A stretch of DNA of 64,000 bases from an uncultured Desulfomonile sp. (lineage in GTDB: Bacteria > Desulfobacterota > Desulfomonilia > Desulfomonilales > Desulfomonilaceae), in contig CAJBEZ010000036.1 of the NCBI GenBank assembly GCA_903952205.1, forward strand, positions 62,001-126,000, in the 5' to 3' direction. The notes under the pieces were generated by a model. It worked only from the letters and a program-made list of their open reading frames with translations, ran no database searches and had not been told where the DNA came from. Shown here piece after piece: positions 44,298 to 53,822 of the stretch; position 1 is the stretch's first letter; each line of letters starts with the position of its first letter. Both the position numbers and the translations under genes were made by a program.

Positions 44298-46172
44298 TTG
44301 TCGAAAGTTGGCAATACCGGCATGCATGTTAATGAAACATTTCTGAAAAGCCTCCCTACAAGTCCCGGCGTATATCTCATGGAAGACAGCGACGGCAATG
44401 TCATCTATGTAGGAAAGGCTGCAAATCTTAGGAACAGGGTTCGCAACTATTTTTCCAAAACAGGCGACGAAAGGCCAAAGGTCCGCTTTCTTGTGCAACA
44501 TATTGCAAATATCAAGACGATCCTTACGAATACTGAAAAGGAAGCTTTACTCCTCGAAAACAATCTCATAAAAGAACATCGTCCCAAATATAATGTCAAT
44601 CTGAGGGATGACAAGTCGTTCTTTTCTCTCAGGTTAAATTTATCCCATACTTACCCGCGATTGACATTGATTAGAACCCAGAAAATCAAGACTGACGGCG
44701 CAAGGTATTTTGGACCTTATTCCTCGGCTCATGACGCACGGATAACCTTAAGTCTGATTCGAAGAATTTTTCCTTTGAGACAGTGCTCTGACCGCCAGAT
44801 TGCCACTGTCAGGAGACCATGTTTGAACTGCCAGATGAATCGTTGCGTGTGTCCTTGCACAGGAACTGTTGACCCTCGTGAATACAGGAGAATGGTTGAA
44901 AATGTCTCTCTGTTCCTGGAAGGAAAAAATGAGGAACTGATCAAAACACTGAAAAAAGACATGGAAACGGCTTCTGAAAACTTGCGATTTGAAGAAGCGG
45001 CAAGAATCAGGGATAGTCTTTATGCTATTGATCGCACTTTACAGAGGCAGAATGTTTCTTTTTTCCATTTCAAGGATCAGGACGTGTTCGCTGTCCTGGA
45101 AGAACCTCGGGACACTTACGTGGTGGAGATACTTTCTTTCAAGAAAGGAAACCTTCTGTCCGAACAATCATACATCATAAGAAACTCTACCCTGGAACAC
45201 CATGAGATCCTAACGTCCGCCATAAAACAATTTTATCACAATTCTAGCGTCGTGCCTCCAGAAATCATTGTGCCAAAAAGTCTTGAAAGTCAAGAAGTTG
45301 TAGAATTATGGCTTTCTGATATACGCGGCTCCCGGGTCAAGATCAAGGTGGCAATGAGAGGAGCCGGCGCCAGACTGATAAGACTAGCCATAAAAAACGC
45401 TGAAATGGCCCTTGAACGTGAAGAACAAAGAAAACTGGCCGCCAACGCATTGGACAAGCTGGTTGGGAAATTGAAATTGGCCAGCCCACCCAAACTAATA
45501 GAGTGCTATGACATATCAAACATTAGCGGTTCTGAGGCGGTAGGGGGAAAGGTGGCGTTTCTTGACGGAAAACCCTTAAAATCCGCTTACAGAAAATTTA
45601 AGATTCGTGATTTTCAGGATCAAAACGATCCGGGAATGATTCATCAAGTCATTCTCAGACGCATCAACCACATAGATAAGGACCCTCTGGGAGACCTGCT
45701 GATAATAGACGGAGGCAAATCACAATTGAACGCGGCACTCGAGGCTCTCAAAGATCTAGATCCAGACTTAAGACCGCGTGTGATCTCAATCGCCAAGGCG
45801 CAGAGCCCTGACGAGAATGACCAAATATACGAACCAAACAGGAAAAATCCTCTCAATTTCTCCAAAGGAGATTCATGCCTGTTGGCAATTATGAAAATTC
45901 GCGATGAAGCGCACAGGCATGCCCATTCATTCCATACGAGCCGCAGGAAGAAATCCGTCATCCGTTCAGCCCTGGAAAATGTTCCAGGGATCGGTGAAAG
46001 AAAAAGAACCGCCTTGTTAAAAACTTTTGGAAGCCTAAAAGGCATTCTAGAGGCTAAGGACGAACTACTTAATAACGTACCAGGAATTGGTCCAAAAGAT
46101 ATTATCCGAATAAGAAGACATTTTTCCAACAATGGGACAAGAGGTTCTGAGATAGGCTCAGATAAACCCTAG
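44298..46172 (+). CDS. uvrC: Excinuclease ABC subunit C
   Basis: 624 residues, full length. It makes both incisions beside UvrB-bound DNA lesions. The N-terminal GIY-YIG domain shows PGVYLMEDSDGNVIYVGKAANLRNRVRNYF. A UVR motif (ENLRFEEAARIRDSL) contacts UvrB, and the RNase H-like domain has IECYDISNISGSEAVGG and LLIIDGGKSQLNAAL. The end has two helix-hairpin-helix units (LENVPGIGERKRTALLKTFGSLKGI and NNVPGIGPKDIIRIRR). The cysteines CLNCQMNRCVCPC fit the [4Fe-4S] site seen in UvrC. The start is TTG 44298 or ATG 44322; neither has a strong ribosome site. Confidence 0.96.
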   Translation: MSKVGNTGMHVNETFLKSLPTSPGVYLMEDSDGNVIYVGKAANLRNRVRNYFSKTGDERPKVRFLVQHIANIKTILTNTEKEALLLENNLIKEHRPKYNVNLRDDKSFFSLRLNLSHTYPRLTLIRTQKIKTDGARYFGPYSSAHDARITLSLIRRIFPLRQCSDRQIATVRRPCLNCQMNRCVCPCTGTVDPREYRRMVENVSLFLEGKNEELIKTLKKDMETASENLRFEEAARIRDSLYAIDRTLQRQNVSFFHFKDQDVFAVLEEPRDTYVVEILSFKKGNLLSEQSYIIRNSTLEHHEILTSAIKQFYHNSSVVPPEIIVPKSLESQEVVELWLSDIRGSRVKIKVAMRGAGARLIRLAIKNAEMALEREEQRKLAANALDKLVGKLKLASPPKLIECYDISNISGSEAVGGKVAFLDGKPLKSAYRKFKIRDFQDQNDPGMIHQVILRRINHIDKDPLGDLLIIDGGKSQLNAALEALKDLDPDLRPRVISIAKAQSPDENDQIYEPNRKNPLNFSKGDSCLLAIMKIRDEAHRHAHSFHTSRRKKSVIRSALENVPGIGERKRTALLKTFGSLKGILEAKDELLNNVPGIGPKDIIRIRRHFSNNGTRGSEIGSDKP

Positions 46173-46454
46173 AACGTTTTATCGGGGAGGCCTTTCCCAG
46201 AGCCATAGACAAGTAGATGCAAGAAATTCAAGTAATTAGAGCGTCATTCAATAAACTGTTAGTCCAACTACCATCTTTTCAGATTTTGATTTACTATCCG
46301 CAAACATTTGGGTTTAAGTGATAAATTTAAGATTTCCGAATATTCTCTCGGAATGCTGAAAACTTTGTGCATAGATGTTCCCTGTATTGATCAAATAAAG
46401 GCAATATCGTAAAAGGTTACTGTTGAACTAAAAATTTACAAAGGAAATGTCAAG

Positions 46455-47381
46455 TTGAGAATTCTACTAGCTGAGGACGATGTCATAACTCGTCGCCTCT
46501 TGGAGGCTCAACTCAAGAAATGGGGCCATGAGGTCGTGCCTTGCTCGGATGGTCAACAGGCGTGGGACCAATTAAACAAGGATGAATCTCCGAAACTCGT
46601 AATTTTGGACTGGATGATGCCCGTCATGGATGGGTTGACTGTAAGCAAGAAAATACGAGAGTTAGAAACCAGGCCTTATACTTATATCATACTGCTCACA
46701 GCGAAAAGTCGAAAAGAGGATATTGTTGAAGGTCTTGAAGCAGGGGCTGACGACTATATTACCAAACCGTTCGATCCGCAGGAACTCCGCGTCAGAATAA
46801 GGGCTGCCATAAGAATTGTTCAACTTCAGGAAGATTTACTGGAGGCCTTGAAAACATCAGAATTTCGCGCAACTCACGATTCGCTCACTGGTCTGTGGAA
46901 TCGCTACGCAATTCTCGGGATCCTTGAAAAACAACTGGCTCGCTCAACCCGAGATGGTTGCGAAATTTCTGTTATTATGGCGGACGTGGATCATTTCAAG
47001 AAAGTTAACGACAATTATGGTCACCTTGCTGGGGATGAAGTTTTGCGTCAAGCTGCCCGTAGAATGAAAAACTTACTGAGACCCTATGATGATGTTGGAA
47101 GATATGGGGGTGAAGAATTCATTTTGGTCCTGCCGGGATGCAACGCCGAATCCGCTGTAAATATTGCTGAAAGAATTAGATTGGAGTTTGAAAAAACTCC
47201 CGTTGTAAGTTCTGAAGGGACTTTTCCGGTTTCTTTAAGCTTTGGAGTAGCTACAACCAAGGGGAAAGATTGCTCAAGGACTGATGACATAATTGGATTG
47301 GCGGACGACGCATTGTACAAGGCCAAGGAGAGTGGGCGTAACCGTGTAGTGTTTGCAGGAGAACTTGGCTCAAGAACTTAA
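46455..47381 (+). CDS. Response regulator with GGDEF output (diguanylate cyclase)
   Basis: 308 residues, PleD/WspR-like. Receiver domain residues 1-120 with ED acidic pair (LLAEDD), phospho-acceptor Asp in LVILDWMMPVMDG and KPFDPQEL. The GGDEF domain has the active-site motif GRYGGEEFILVLPG and DHFKKVNDNYGHLAGDEVLR, so it should make cyclic di-GMP. An RxxD inhibitory site is not obvious before GGEEF. The start is TTG, with AAGGA about nine bases upstream. A gap of 282 bp to uvrC holds no gene; a 6-bp hairpin (TTCCGA/TCGGAA) lies in it. No kinase is adjacent. Confidence 0.93.
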   Translation: MRILLAEDDVITRRLLEAQLKKWGHEVVPCSDGQQAWDQLNKDESPKLVILDWMMPVMDGLTVSKKIRELETRPYTYIILLTAKSRKEDIVEGLEAGADDYITKPFDPQELRVRIRAAIRIVQLQEDLLEALKTSEFRATHDSLTGLWNRYAILGILEKQLARSTRDGCEISVIMADVDHFKKVNDNYGHLAGDEVLRQAARRMKNLLRPYDDVGRYGGEEFILVLPGCNAESAVNIAERIRLEFEKTPVVSSEGTFPVSLSFGVATTKGKDCSRTDDIIGLADDALYKAKESGRNRVVFAGELGSRT

Positions 47382-47447
47382 ATATCAAGTCCTTTGTTTG
47401 CAACGGGCTTCGTGACAATTTCTTCAAAGGCAAGGAGACTCAACGAG

Positions 47448-48218
47448 CTAGAGGGTATTCACAAATGACTGAACAGCGGAATTAAATTCTTCAGGTTTTT
47501 CCATCATGACCAGATGACCGGCTTCCGGAATCTTGACCATTGTTGATGACTTTATCTTCCCATTCAAATATTCCGAATACTTGACAGGTGTCAGAGCGTC
47601 TTTTTCACCAACTACAATCAGCGTGGGCACATCAATTTCGTGAATTTGATTCATGATATCGAATTTGTCACATGCCGTCAGGTCACCATGTATTGTAAGG
47701 GGATTTGACTTACAATATTTGTCTACCATAAGTGTTTTAAGATGATTCGGACTTGAACTTGACAAGCAATATTCCGCTAGTTTCTTTAATGACTTAGACG
47801 GATTATTTATAAGCCCTTCCAGTATAAACGGATGGACTCGAAGACGGGCTCCCGAGCCAATCAAACCCAGGGCAACGAGCCATGTCCTGCGCCTGACGGC
47901 GATCCACAATGCGATTGCGCTTCCCAGTGAACATCCCACCAATACAACCCGCTTCAGCCCCATGACCTCGACAAACCGTTCGACCCAATCGGCATAGGCT
48001 GAGATCGAAGTTTCCCCCGGAGGCTCAGAAGCCCCATGCCCGGGTAAATCCAAAGCTAATACAGAACCTGGCATTTTAATACCGTCAACTTGACTTCGCC
48101 AGTCTTCCCTATCTCCCCCTGTGCCGTGCACAAACACCATGACCATTTTGTCAGGGTCAAAATCATTCGGCCTGGATTCATATCCAATCAGTCTGCCATC
48201 CAAAAACAATTCGGACAT
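47448..48218 (-). CDS. Alpha/beta-fold hydrolase
   Basis: 256 residues. The fold landmarks are an oxyanion-hole loop VFVHGTGGDREDW, nucleophile elbow VLVGCSLGSAIALW (Ser in G-x-S-x-G), acid LIVVGEKDALTPVKYSE and catalytic His in PEAGHLVMMEKPEEF. The lid region is short. Such enzymes act as esterases, lipases or C-C hydrolases, and the substrate is unknown. It lies 42 bp downstream of glgC on the same strand, so it may belong to the response regulator-glgC transcript. Confidence 0.85.
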   Translation of the reverse strand: MSELFLDGRLIGYESRPNDFDPDKMVMVFVHGTGGDREDWRSQVDGIKMPGSVLALDLPGHGASEPPGETSISAYADWVERFVEVMGLKRVVLVGCSLGSAIALWIAVRRRTWLVALGLIGSGARLRVHPFILEGLINNPSKSLKKLAEYCLSSSSPNHLKTLMVDKYCKSNPLTIHGDLTACDKFDIMNQIHEIDVPTLIVVGEKDALTPVKYSEYLNGKIKSSTMVKIPEAGHLVMMEKPEEFNSAVQSFVNTL

Positions 48219-48260
48219 TAAAAGGCCTTTCTGTATTCCGATATGGACTATGGATCGATA

Positions 48261-49505
48261 TCAATCCAATCTCATCCCCCGTGGGACCACCACAACCCCA
48301 CCGTCAGAAATTGTAAAACGGCTTTTGTCTTCTTCATGATCCAGACCAATGGTTATACCGTCTGGAATCGAAACCTCATGATCAATTATGGCCTTGTTTA
48401 TTCTTACGCCTTTTCCAACCCTGCATTTATCCAGAAGGACTGAATTTTCGACAACACTGTTCTGTCCGATCAACACTCCGTGCGAAAGAACTGAACGAAT
48501 TGTTCTGGCGCCGGATATAATACACCCCCCGGAAATAATGCAGTCTGTGGTTCCTACTCCCTCTGGAATACTGCAATTGCCGTCAAGAGATGCGACAATT
48601 TTTGCTGGTGGAACTTGTTCCTGATAAGTTCTTATCGGCCATCCCACGTCGTACAGGTTGCATAACGGATTTTCAGAGCAAAGGTCAATGTTGGCGGCCC
48701 AATAGGCGTCAAGTGTCCCTATATCCCTCCAGTAAGCCCTGTCCTCGTTATTGGCTTCCCTAAAACCATGAACATATACTTTGTTGGATTTGATCATTCC
48801 AGGCACGATATCTTTTCCAAAATCGTGAGAGGAATCGGAATTCTTGGCGTCGTTTATTACATTCTTAACCAACGCTTCTGTATTGAAAATATATACACCC
48901 ATGGACACAAATGACCTGTTCGGTTTCCCTGGGATAGTTTTAGGCTCATCAGGTTTTTCTTCCCAATCAACTATTCTGAAATCATCTTGGCAACCTATGA
49001 CTCCAAATGCTCTGGCTTCTTCCCTTGGGGCTTCAACCCCGGCAACTGTGAGGTCTGCACCTTTTTCCAAGTGAAAGGCCAACATATCATTGTAGTTCAT
49101 CTTGTAGACGTGATCACCGGAGAGAATCAAAACTCGTTTAGGGCGTTCTCTTTGAAGAATGTAGACATTTTGATATATGCTGTCGGCCGTTCCTCTGTAC
49201 CAGCGATCAACATTTCTCTGTTGAGGCGGGACACATTCAATAAATTCTCCCAATTCATGATTGAAAATGTTCCAGCCAAGCCGAATATGGCGATCAAGTG
49301 AAAGAGATCGGTACTGGGTCAGAACATAAATGCGCCTGATATCAGAATTGAGACAGTTAGAAAGAGTAAAATCAACTATTCTGTATATTCCGCCAAATCT
49401 CACCGAGGGTTTCGCTGTGGCTTTTGTGAGTGGGTAAAGGCGTTCTCCCTTGCCTCCTGCCATCAGTATGCACAGGGTATCTCTCATTTCTTTTTTCAGG
49501 TTCAT
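48261..49505 (-). CDS. glgC: Glucose-1-phosphate adenylyltransferase (ADP-glucose pyrophosphorylase)
   Basis: 414 residues. Makes ADP-glucose for glycogen. Nucleotide site CILMAGGKGERLYPLTKATAKPSVRFGGIYRIVDFTLSNCLNSDI. Other conserved stretches are GTADSIYQNVYIL, LSGDHVYKMNY and DIGTLDAYWAANIDL, and the C-terminal left-handed beta-helix (ISGGCIISGARTIRSVLSHGVLIGQNSVVENSVLLDKCRVG) is complete. Its ATG overlaps the stop of the response regulator gene by four bases. No other glycogen gene is in the window. Confidence 0.95.
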   Translation of the reverse strand: MNLKKEMRDTLCILMAGGKGERLYPLTKATAKPSVRFGGIYRIVDFTLSNCLNSDIRRIYVLTQYRSLSLDRHIRLGWNIFNHELGEFIECVPPQQRNVDRWYRGTADSIYQNVYILQRERPKRVLILSGDHVYKMNYNDMLAFHLEKGADLTVAGVEAPREEARAFGVIGCQDDFRIVDWEEKPDEPKTIPGKPNRSFVSMGVYIFNTEALVKNVINDAKNSDSSHDFGKDIVPGMIKSNKVYVHGFREANNEDRAYWRDIGTLDAYWAANIDLCSENPLCNLYDVGWPIRTYQEQVPPAKIVASLDGNCSIPEGVGTTDCIISGGCIISGARTIRSVLSHGVLIGQNSVVENSVLLDKCRVGKGVRINKAIIDHEVSIPDGITIGLDHEEDKSRFTISDGGVVVVPRGMRLD

Positions 49506-49855
49506 TGATCCAACAACCTTTTGATTTCAGTTTTGAGTTTGGAAGTGTCGGATGATTTTACTACATAAGCGTCCGCTCCCCATGTGGTAAAATCGTCTTT
49601 GTAATGGCTGTACGCGGTATTGAGGATTGTCGGGATTCCCTTATCTTTTCCGAGTAGTTTTTCGAGTGTCTCAATTCCATCCATTCCAGGCATCTGGATG
49701 TCTAGGACTATCAGATCCGGTGGATTTTCGTCCACTTCCTGTAGCGCCTGTTGACCAGAATTTGCAAGAGTTACATCATAACCCTCTTCCTCCAACTCCA
49801 TTTTGTACAATTCACAAATATGTTTTTCATCATCAACGACTAGGATGCGCTTCAT
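49502..49855 (-). CDS. Single-domain response regulator
   Basis: 117 residues, receiver domain only. Asp-Asp pocket in ILVVDDEKHICELY, phospho-acceptor Asp in LIVLDIQMPGMDG, switch Thr in ILNTAYSHYKDDF and Lys in YVVKSSDTSKL. No output domain, so it must act by protein contact or by relay. The frame is open to 49867; ATG 49855 gives the conventional start. The stop overlaps the glgC start as ATGA. A 216-bp region 49868-50083 upstream holds no gene. Confidence 0.9.
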   Translation of the reverse strand: MKRILVVDDEKHICELYKMELEEEGYDVTLANSGQQALQEVDENPPDLIVLDIQMPGMDGIETLEKLLGKDKGIPTILNTAYSHYKDDFTTWGADAYVVKSSDTSKLKTEIKRLLDQ

Positions 49856-50083
49856 TAATCGCCTCACATTCTAACGTAAAAAACCTGTAAGCGAATTTCT
49901 GTTTTTCGGTACCCACTTTTTCAGATTATCAAAACAACCGTATTACGAAAAGTGAAAGAATTCTTATTTTGAAATTTTATTTTAGCCGTGTCGTACAAGA
50001 TGCCTGTCGATGCCGTAAGTCTTTGCTAATCTTTACCCCGAAAGGCTGGACATATTTCGAATTTTTCCAATTATAGCGTTTGT

Positions 50084-50764
50084 TTACCTGGCAATTGATC
50101 TACTCACATCTTCTCTAATTTTATCAGACATCTCCTTTACGGCTTTGTTTAAAGCTTCCACTATAGATTTCGGTTCGGTGTCCTTACTCGGCGCTTTCAC
50201 AGTGTAAACCTTTTTAAACAGTTCTCCCTTGCCTATGATTTCCGGCTCAAAATCGATTAGCTTTATTTCCGCTTCGATCAAACCTGAGCCTTGCCGATCA
50301 CTGACAAGACCCTCGAATTTCTTTATTGCCCCTTCAAGCCCGTAGCGGTAAGAAACATTGCTTGTTTGATCTACCGCCTTCCTGAATAACCCTGAAGATT
50401 GCAAATCCCTCATTACCAACTCAGTAAGCGTTTCAGAAGGGTCCTGAATCCACGCGTGGCTGGTAACAATTCTTTTGTCGGATCTTGGCTCGGCTATTTT
50501 AAGGAATTGTGTGTCTACTGAGGAGTCTGTCAGGAAACGATATACCATGATGGTTTCGGAACTTACCGGTTCCTTGCTGGGATTGGGCGCAGGGTAATTT
50601 ATGGCGTGAAAAGCGACTTTATCTTTGTCCCACAGTGCGCAACCTGAGAAGGCCATTAAACCTATCAGAAATATCAATAGAATTTTTGAGGCCCTAGAAA
50701 TGTTTGATGGATACTTCTTGAATAAATTTTTTGGTAGCAATTGAAAACTACCCATGGTCTCCAT
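50084..50764 (-). CDS. ABC-type transport auxiliary lipoprotein (PqiC/LptE-like fold, Mla-associated)
   Basis: 226 residues. A signal sequence ends in the lipobox LMAFSGC, so the mature protein is lipid-anchored. The rest fits the ABC_trans_aux family: YRFLTDSSVDTQFLKIAEP, SHAWIQDPSETLTELVMRDLQSSGLF, an Arg/Tyr-rich beta sheet region and the C-terminal helix IVEALNKAVKEMSDKIREDV. Such proteins are found with MCE/Mla and Pqi systems and interact with the MlaD partner to carry lipid across the periplasm. It is about 127 bp after the mlaD-like gene, on the same strand, as the last gene of the cluster. Confidence 0.78.
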   Translation of the reverse strand: METMGSFQLLPKNLFKKYPSNISRASKILLIFLIGLMAFSGCALWDKDKVAFHAINYPAPNPSKEPVSSETIMVYRFLTDSSVDTQFLKIAEPRSDKRIVTSHAWIQDPSETLTELVMRDLQSSGLFRKAVDQTSNVSYRYGLEGAIKKFEGLVSDRQGSGLIEAEIKLIDFEPEIIGKGELFKKVYTVKAPSKDTEPKSIVEALNKAVKEMSDKIREDVSRSIAR

Positions 50765-50891
50765 GCCTACCCACTCTTGGGAAAGTTGGGGTAATTTGAA
50801 ATTCCTGGATCAAAATTCGGCAATGGGGGGACACGCCCTTTAACCTTCATCTGTGTTTATTCTGAAGGTGATTCCAGCCGATCAAAATCTC

Positions 50892-51764
50892 TTACCTACT
50901 TTCACCGGATTTCTCGCCAGGTCCGAAAATTATGCTCGACGGTTTGTTTTTAATCATTCTGGTGAAATCGATTAAATTATCGGCGCTCCGATCCAATTTT
51001 TGGGTTAGCAAACTAATATTGTTGTCTGTTCTGCGAATCATTCTGTCTGCGTTCCTCATTGTTTCTGTACTGGCTTGTAAGAATTCATTGGTCTTTTCCA
51101 AGGTTTTGGTAATAGACTTTCCTAATTGAGCTCTTGCAAGGTCGTCGTTGATTTTCCTTGAAGCTTCCTTGATTTCTCGGATGGCCTCTGACGCGTCAGC
51201 GCCTATTGAATCCACTTTAGAATCGGACAAAATTTTGTCCAGTTTTGAAGAGACACGTAACAAATGGTTCGACATTCGCTCAATGTCTAGGGCTTTCAGC
51301 TTTTGAAAAATGTTTTCCAATGCGGCCCCTATTTCTTTGATATCAGATGAATACGTCGGGATGACCTTGTACCTGGGCGTAAAATCCAGTTCTATCGGCT
51401 CCTTGTATTGATCTGGTTTGAAAGTGTCGATTTCCAAATATTTCAAACCCGTCAGTCCGAGCAGATTCATTTTTATTCCAAGATCATCCGACAGTTTAAA
51501 ATTCCGGTTAAGCCCCATGACAACTTCGATAAGAAGTCCATCCGGCGCCATGCGAATCTTTTTTACTCGACCGACCGGCACCCCCCGAAATTTTACAGGA
51601 CTATCCGATTCCAAACCCTGCACACTCTCGCTGAAATACGCTACTACGGTCTGAGGGTTTTCAAAATAACGTGACGCGCCTAACCAGATGAGCATGGAGA
51701 CCGTCAACAGTAAGCTTGCAACCAAGAAAAGCCCTATCTTCAACTTTGTTGACTTTGCGCGCAT
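50892..51764 (-). CDS. mlaD: MCE-domain lipid-transport protein (MlaD-like)
   Basis: 290 residues. N-terminal anchor helix (LKIGLFLVASLLLTVSMLIWLGAS), then the MCE domain: VVAYFSESVQGLESDSPVKFRGVPVGRVKKIRM, with GLTGLKYLEID. The C-terminal 130 residues are helical and charged (LRVSSKLDKILSD, ASRKINDDLARAQLGKS), a coiled-coil tail that is longer than in E. coli MlaD. MCE proteins form hexameric rings through which phospholipids pass between the two membranes. It follows the ATPase gene at 16 bp. Confidence 0.92.
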   Translation of the reverse strand: MRAKSTKLKIGLFLVASLLLTVSMLIWLGASRYFENPQTVVAYFSESVQGLESDSPVKFRGVPVGRVKKIRMAPDGLLIEVVMGLNRNFKLSDDLGIKMNLLGLTGLKYLEIDTFKPDQYKEPIELDFTPRYKVIPTYSSDIKEIGAALENIFQKLKALDIERMSNHLLRVSSKLDKILSDSKVDSIGADASEAIREIKEASRKINDDLARAQLGKSITKTLEKTNEFLQASTETMRNADRMIRRTDNNISLLTQKLDRSADNLIDFTRMIKNKPSSIIFGPGEKSGESR

Positions 51765-51780
51765 TATGAGTCTCCCGTTG

Positions 51781-52542
51781 TCAATTTAAACCGCCATGAA
51801 AAAAATCTCTCACCCTCTTGTCTGAAACATCTTGCTCAAGTTCTTGGGGTCTTCCACGGGCTATAATGGTTTTTTCCGATGGGTCTAGGAGAATTACACT
51901 GTCGGCCACCGAATAAACGCTTCTCAACTCATGAGTTATCAGAACTACAGTAGTTCCCATGAAAGAATTTATTGAACGAATCGTCTCATCAAGTTCAGAA
52001 CTCGTCAGTGGATCTAAACCGGAGGAAGGCTCGTCAAAGAAAAGGATGTGAGGATCCAGGGCCATTGCTCTAGCCAAAGCGGCCCTCTTTTGCATGCCCC
52101 CACTCAGTTCTCCAGGCAGTTTTTTTGCAGAATCCTGAAGTCCAACCAATTCGAGTTTCATGGCTACAATTTCTTCTATCACGGTTTGAGGCAGTGACGT
52201 AAACTGGGTCAAAGGCATTGCAACATTTTCGGCTACGGTCATGGAAGTGAAAAGAGCTCCAGACTGAAACAGCACACCTATTTTTCGCAGTATCTCTATC
52301 TTGGGCTGTTCCGAAATTGGTTCCATTTTATCGTCGCCGTAATATATTTCACCTGAAGCCGGTTTTAGCAACCCAACCATAGCGCGAAACAAGGTTGTCT
52401 TCCCGCACCCAGACCGGCCCATGATTGCGAAGATCTTGCCTCCGGGGATTTCGAAGGAGATGTCGCGAATGACTGTCTCTCCGGCATATCCAGCCGTCAG
52501 GTTTCTCACAGAGATTACTGAAACGTAATGATTGTCGCTCAA
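51781..52542 (-). CDS. mlaF: Lipid ABC transporter ATPase (MlaF-like)
   Basis: 253 residues. Walker A GRSGCGKTTLFRAMVG, Q-loop VLFQSGALFTSMTVAENVAMPL, a hallmark of MlaF, signature LSGGMQKRAALARAM, Walker B ILFFDEPSSGLDP and switch His VLITHELRSVYSVAD. It energises the MlaE permease. The order permease, ATPase, MCE protein, lipoprotein mirrors mlaE-F-D-(auxiliary). Confidence 0.93.
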   Translation of the reverse strand: MSDNHYVSVISVRNLTAGYAGETVIRDISFEIPGGKIFAIMGRSGCGKTTLFRAMVGLLKPASGEIYYGDDKMEPISEQPKIEILRKIGVLFQSGALFTSMTVAENVAMPLTQFTSLPQTVIEEIVAMKLELVGLQDSAKKLPGELSGGMQKRAALARAMALDPHILFFDEPSSGLDPLTSSELDETIRSINSFMGTTVVLITHELRSVYSVADSVILLDPSEKTIIARGRPQELEQDVSDKRVRDFFHGGLN

Positions 52543-52612
52543 TTGTTAACCTTCAATACTATGTTGTTGCTATTGTGGAGCAAATTAATTGGACGTGAGG
52601 TTGCGCTAATGC

Positions 52613-53749
52613 TCAAAACGACCATATGCGGGGAAAATAATAAAACAGTACGGCAAACAGGGCATTTGTAACCGTTAGGACGAATATACATGTCACTACA
52701 GCCGATGTCGTGGCGTACCCAACACTTTCAGCGCCTCCTCTAACCTGAAAACCCCTGAGACAACCTATAGAGGCAATCTCGATTCCAAACACAAGGCTTT
52801 TGATCAAGCCCTTTGTCACGTCACTAATCTCAAGTACTCTTTTAACCTGATTGAAGTAGGCTGTCGGGGTTATGTCAAGAGAGAAACCAGCGACTACGCA
52901 TCCTCCAATAATACCCACGATGTTGGATATCATCGTCAAACAGGGGGCGGCAATCGCCACTGCAATGATTCGTGGACAGACAAGGTACAATATCGGATCT
53001 ATTCCTAAAACTCTAAGAGCGTCAATCTCCTCAGAGACCTGCATCGAACCTATGTGCGCCGCATATCCCGCCCCCGAGCGTCCGGAAATTATGATCGACG
53101 TCAACAAGGGGCCCATTTCAAGACAGATGGATACGCTCACGAGGTCAGCGACAAAGATATTCGCTCCAAATTTGCGAAGTTGGATGGCAGCCTGAAAGGC
53201 TAGAATGCACCCCATGAGGAAACCAAGCGCAGTCACTATGGGAACAGCGTCCACACCCGCTTTTTCGAATAGCTTAGCCAATCCCTCCCACTTAATTGAA
53301 CCCGAGCGCCGGAGACCTGACCAGAAAGCGTCAACGACTCCTCCTATGAAAGTGATCATATCGGCGGAACTATTCCTGAGATTAGATATCCCGTGCTTGA
53401 TTTGCGTCGCGACATCAGGCTCATCGATTCCGTCCAGGATTCCCATGGTAGCGTGAGAGTCTGACAGGCGGCTCTCCAAGAAACGTTTTCCCCCTGACGG
53501 AATGTTTATCAACGTGGCATTGTTACTGAATTTGTTACAATTCCGGACAAAATTCCTGATTACGGCTATACCGGCTCCATCGAGATAATCAAGTCCTCCT
53601 AAATCGAGTTTTACATTTATAAGCGGCTGAGCTTCTAATATGTTCAATAATTCCCGATCGAGAGCAACGGCTTCTTCGACCGACGCATTTCCAGTGATCT
53701 CTATCAGGAGTTCATCAAACGATTGTTGTCTAAATTTTATTTGAAACAT
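52613..53749 (-). CDS. mlaE: STAS-MlaE fusion permease
   Basis: 378 residues. The first about 100 residues form a STAS domain (KLDLGGLDYLDGAGIAVIRNF), the role played by separate MlaB in E. coli. Residues 120-378 are the MlaE permease (FWSGLRRSGSIKWEGLAKLFEKAGVDAVPIVTALGFLMG ... ISGRSGAGYAAHIGSMQVSEEIDALRVLGIDPILYLVCPR), with five membrane helices. The fusion replaces MlaB. It is the promoter-proximal gene of the cluster. Confidence 0.93.
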   Translation of the reverse strand: MFQIKFRQQSFDELLIEITGNASVEEAVALDRELLNILEAQPLINVKLDLGGLDYLDGAGIAVIRNFVRNCNKFSNNATLINIPSGGKRFLESRLSDSHATMGILDGIDEPDVATQIKHGISNLRNSSADMITFIGGVVDAFWSGLRRSGSIKWEGLAKLFEKAGVDAVPIVTALGFLMGCILAFQAAIQLRKFGANIFVADLVSVSICLEMGPLLTSIIISGRSGAGYAAHIGSMQVSEEIDALRVLGIDPILYLVCPRIIAVAIAAPCLTMISNIVGIIGGCVVAGFSLDITPTAYFNQVKRVLEISDVTKGLIKSLVFGIEIASIGCLRGFQVRGGAESVGYATTSAVVTCIFVLTVTNALFAVLFYYFPRIWSF

Positions 53750-53822
53750 TTGATTCTCGGGGCTAGGACCAAGTCAACCTCTCAATCAAGCCGCATAAAG
53801 TAAGATTGCCGGCGCTCCACAC

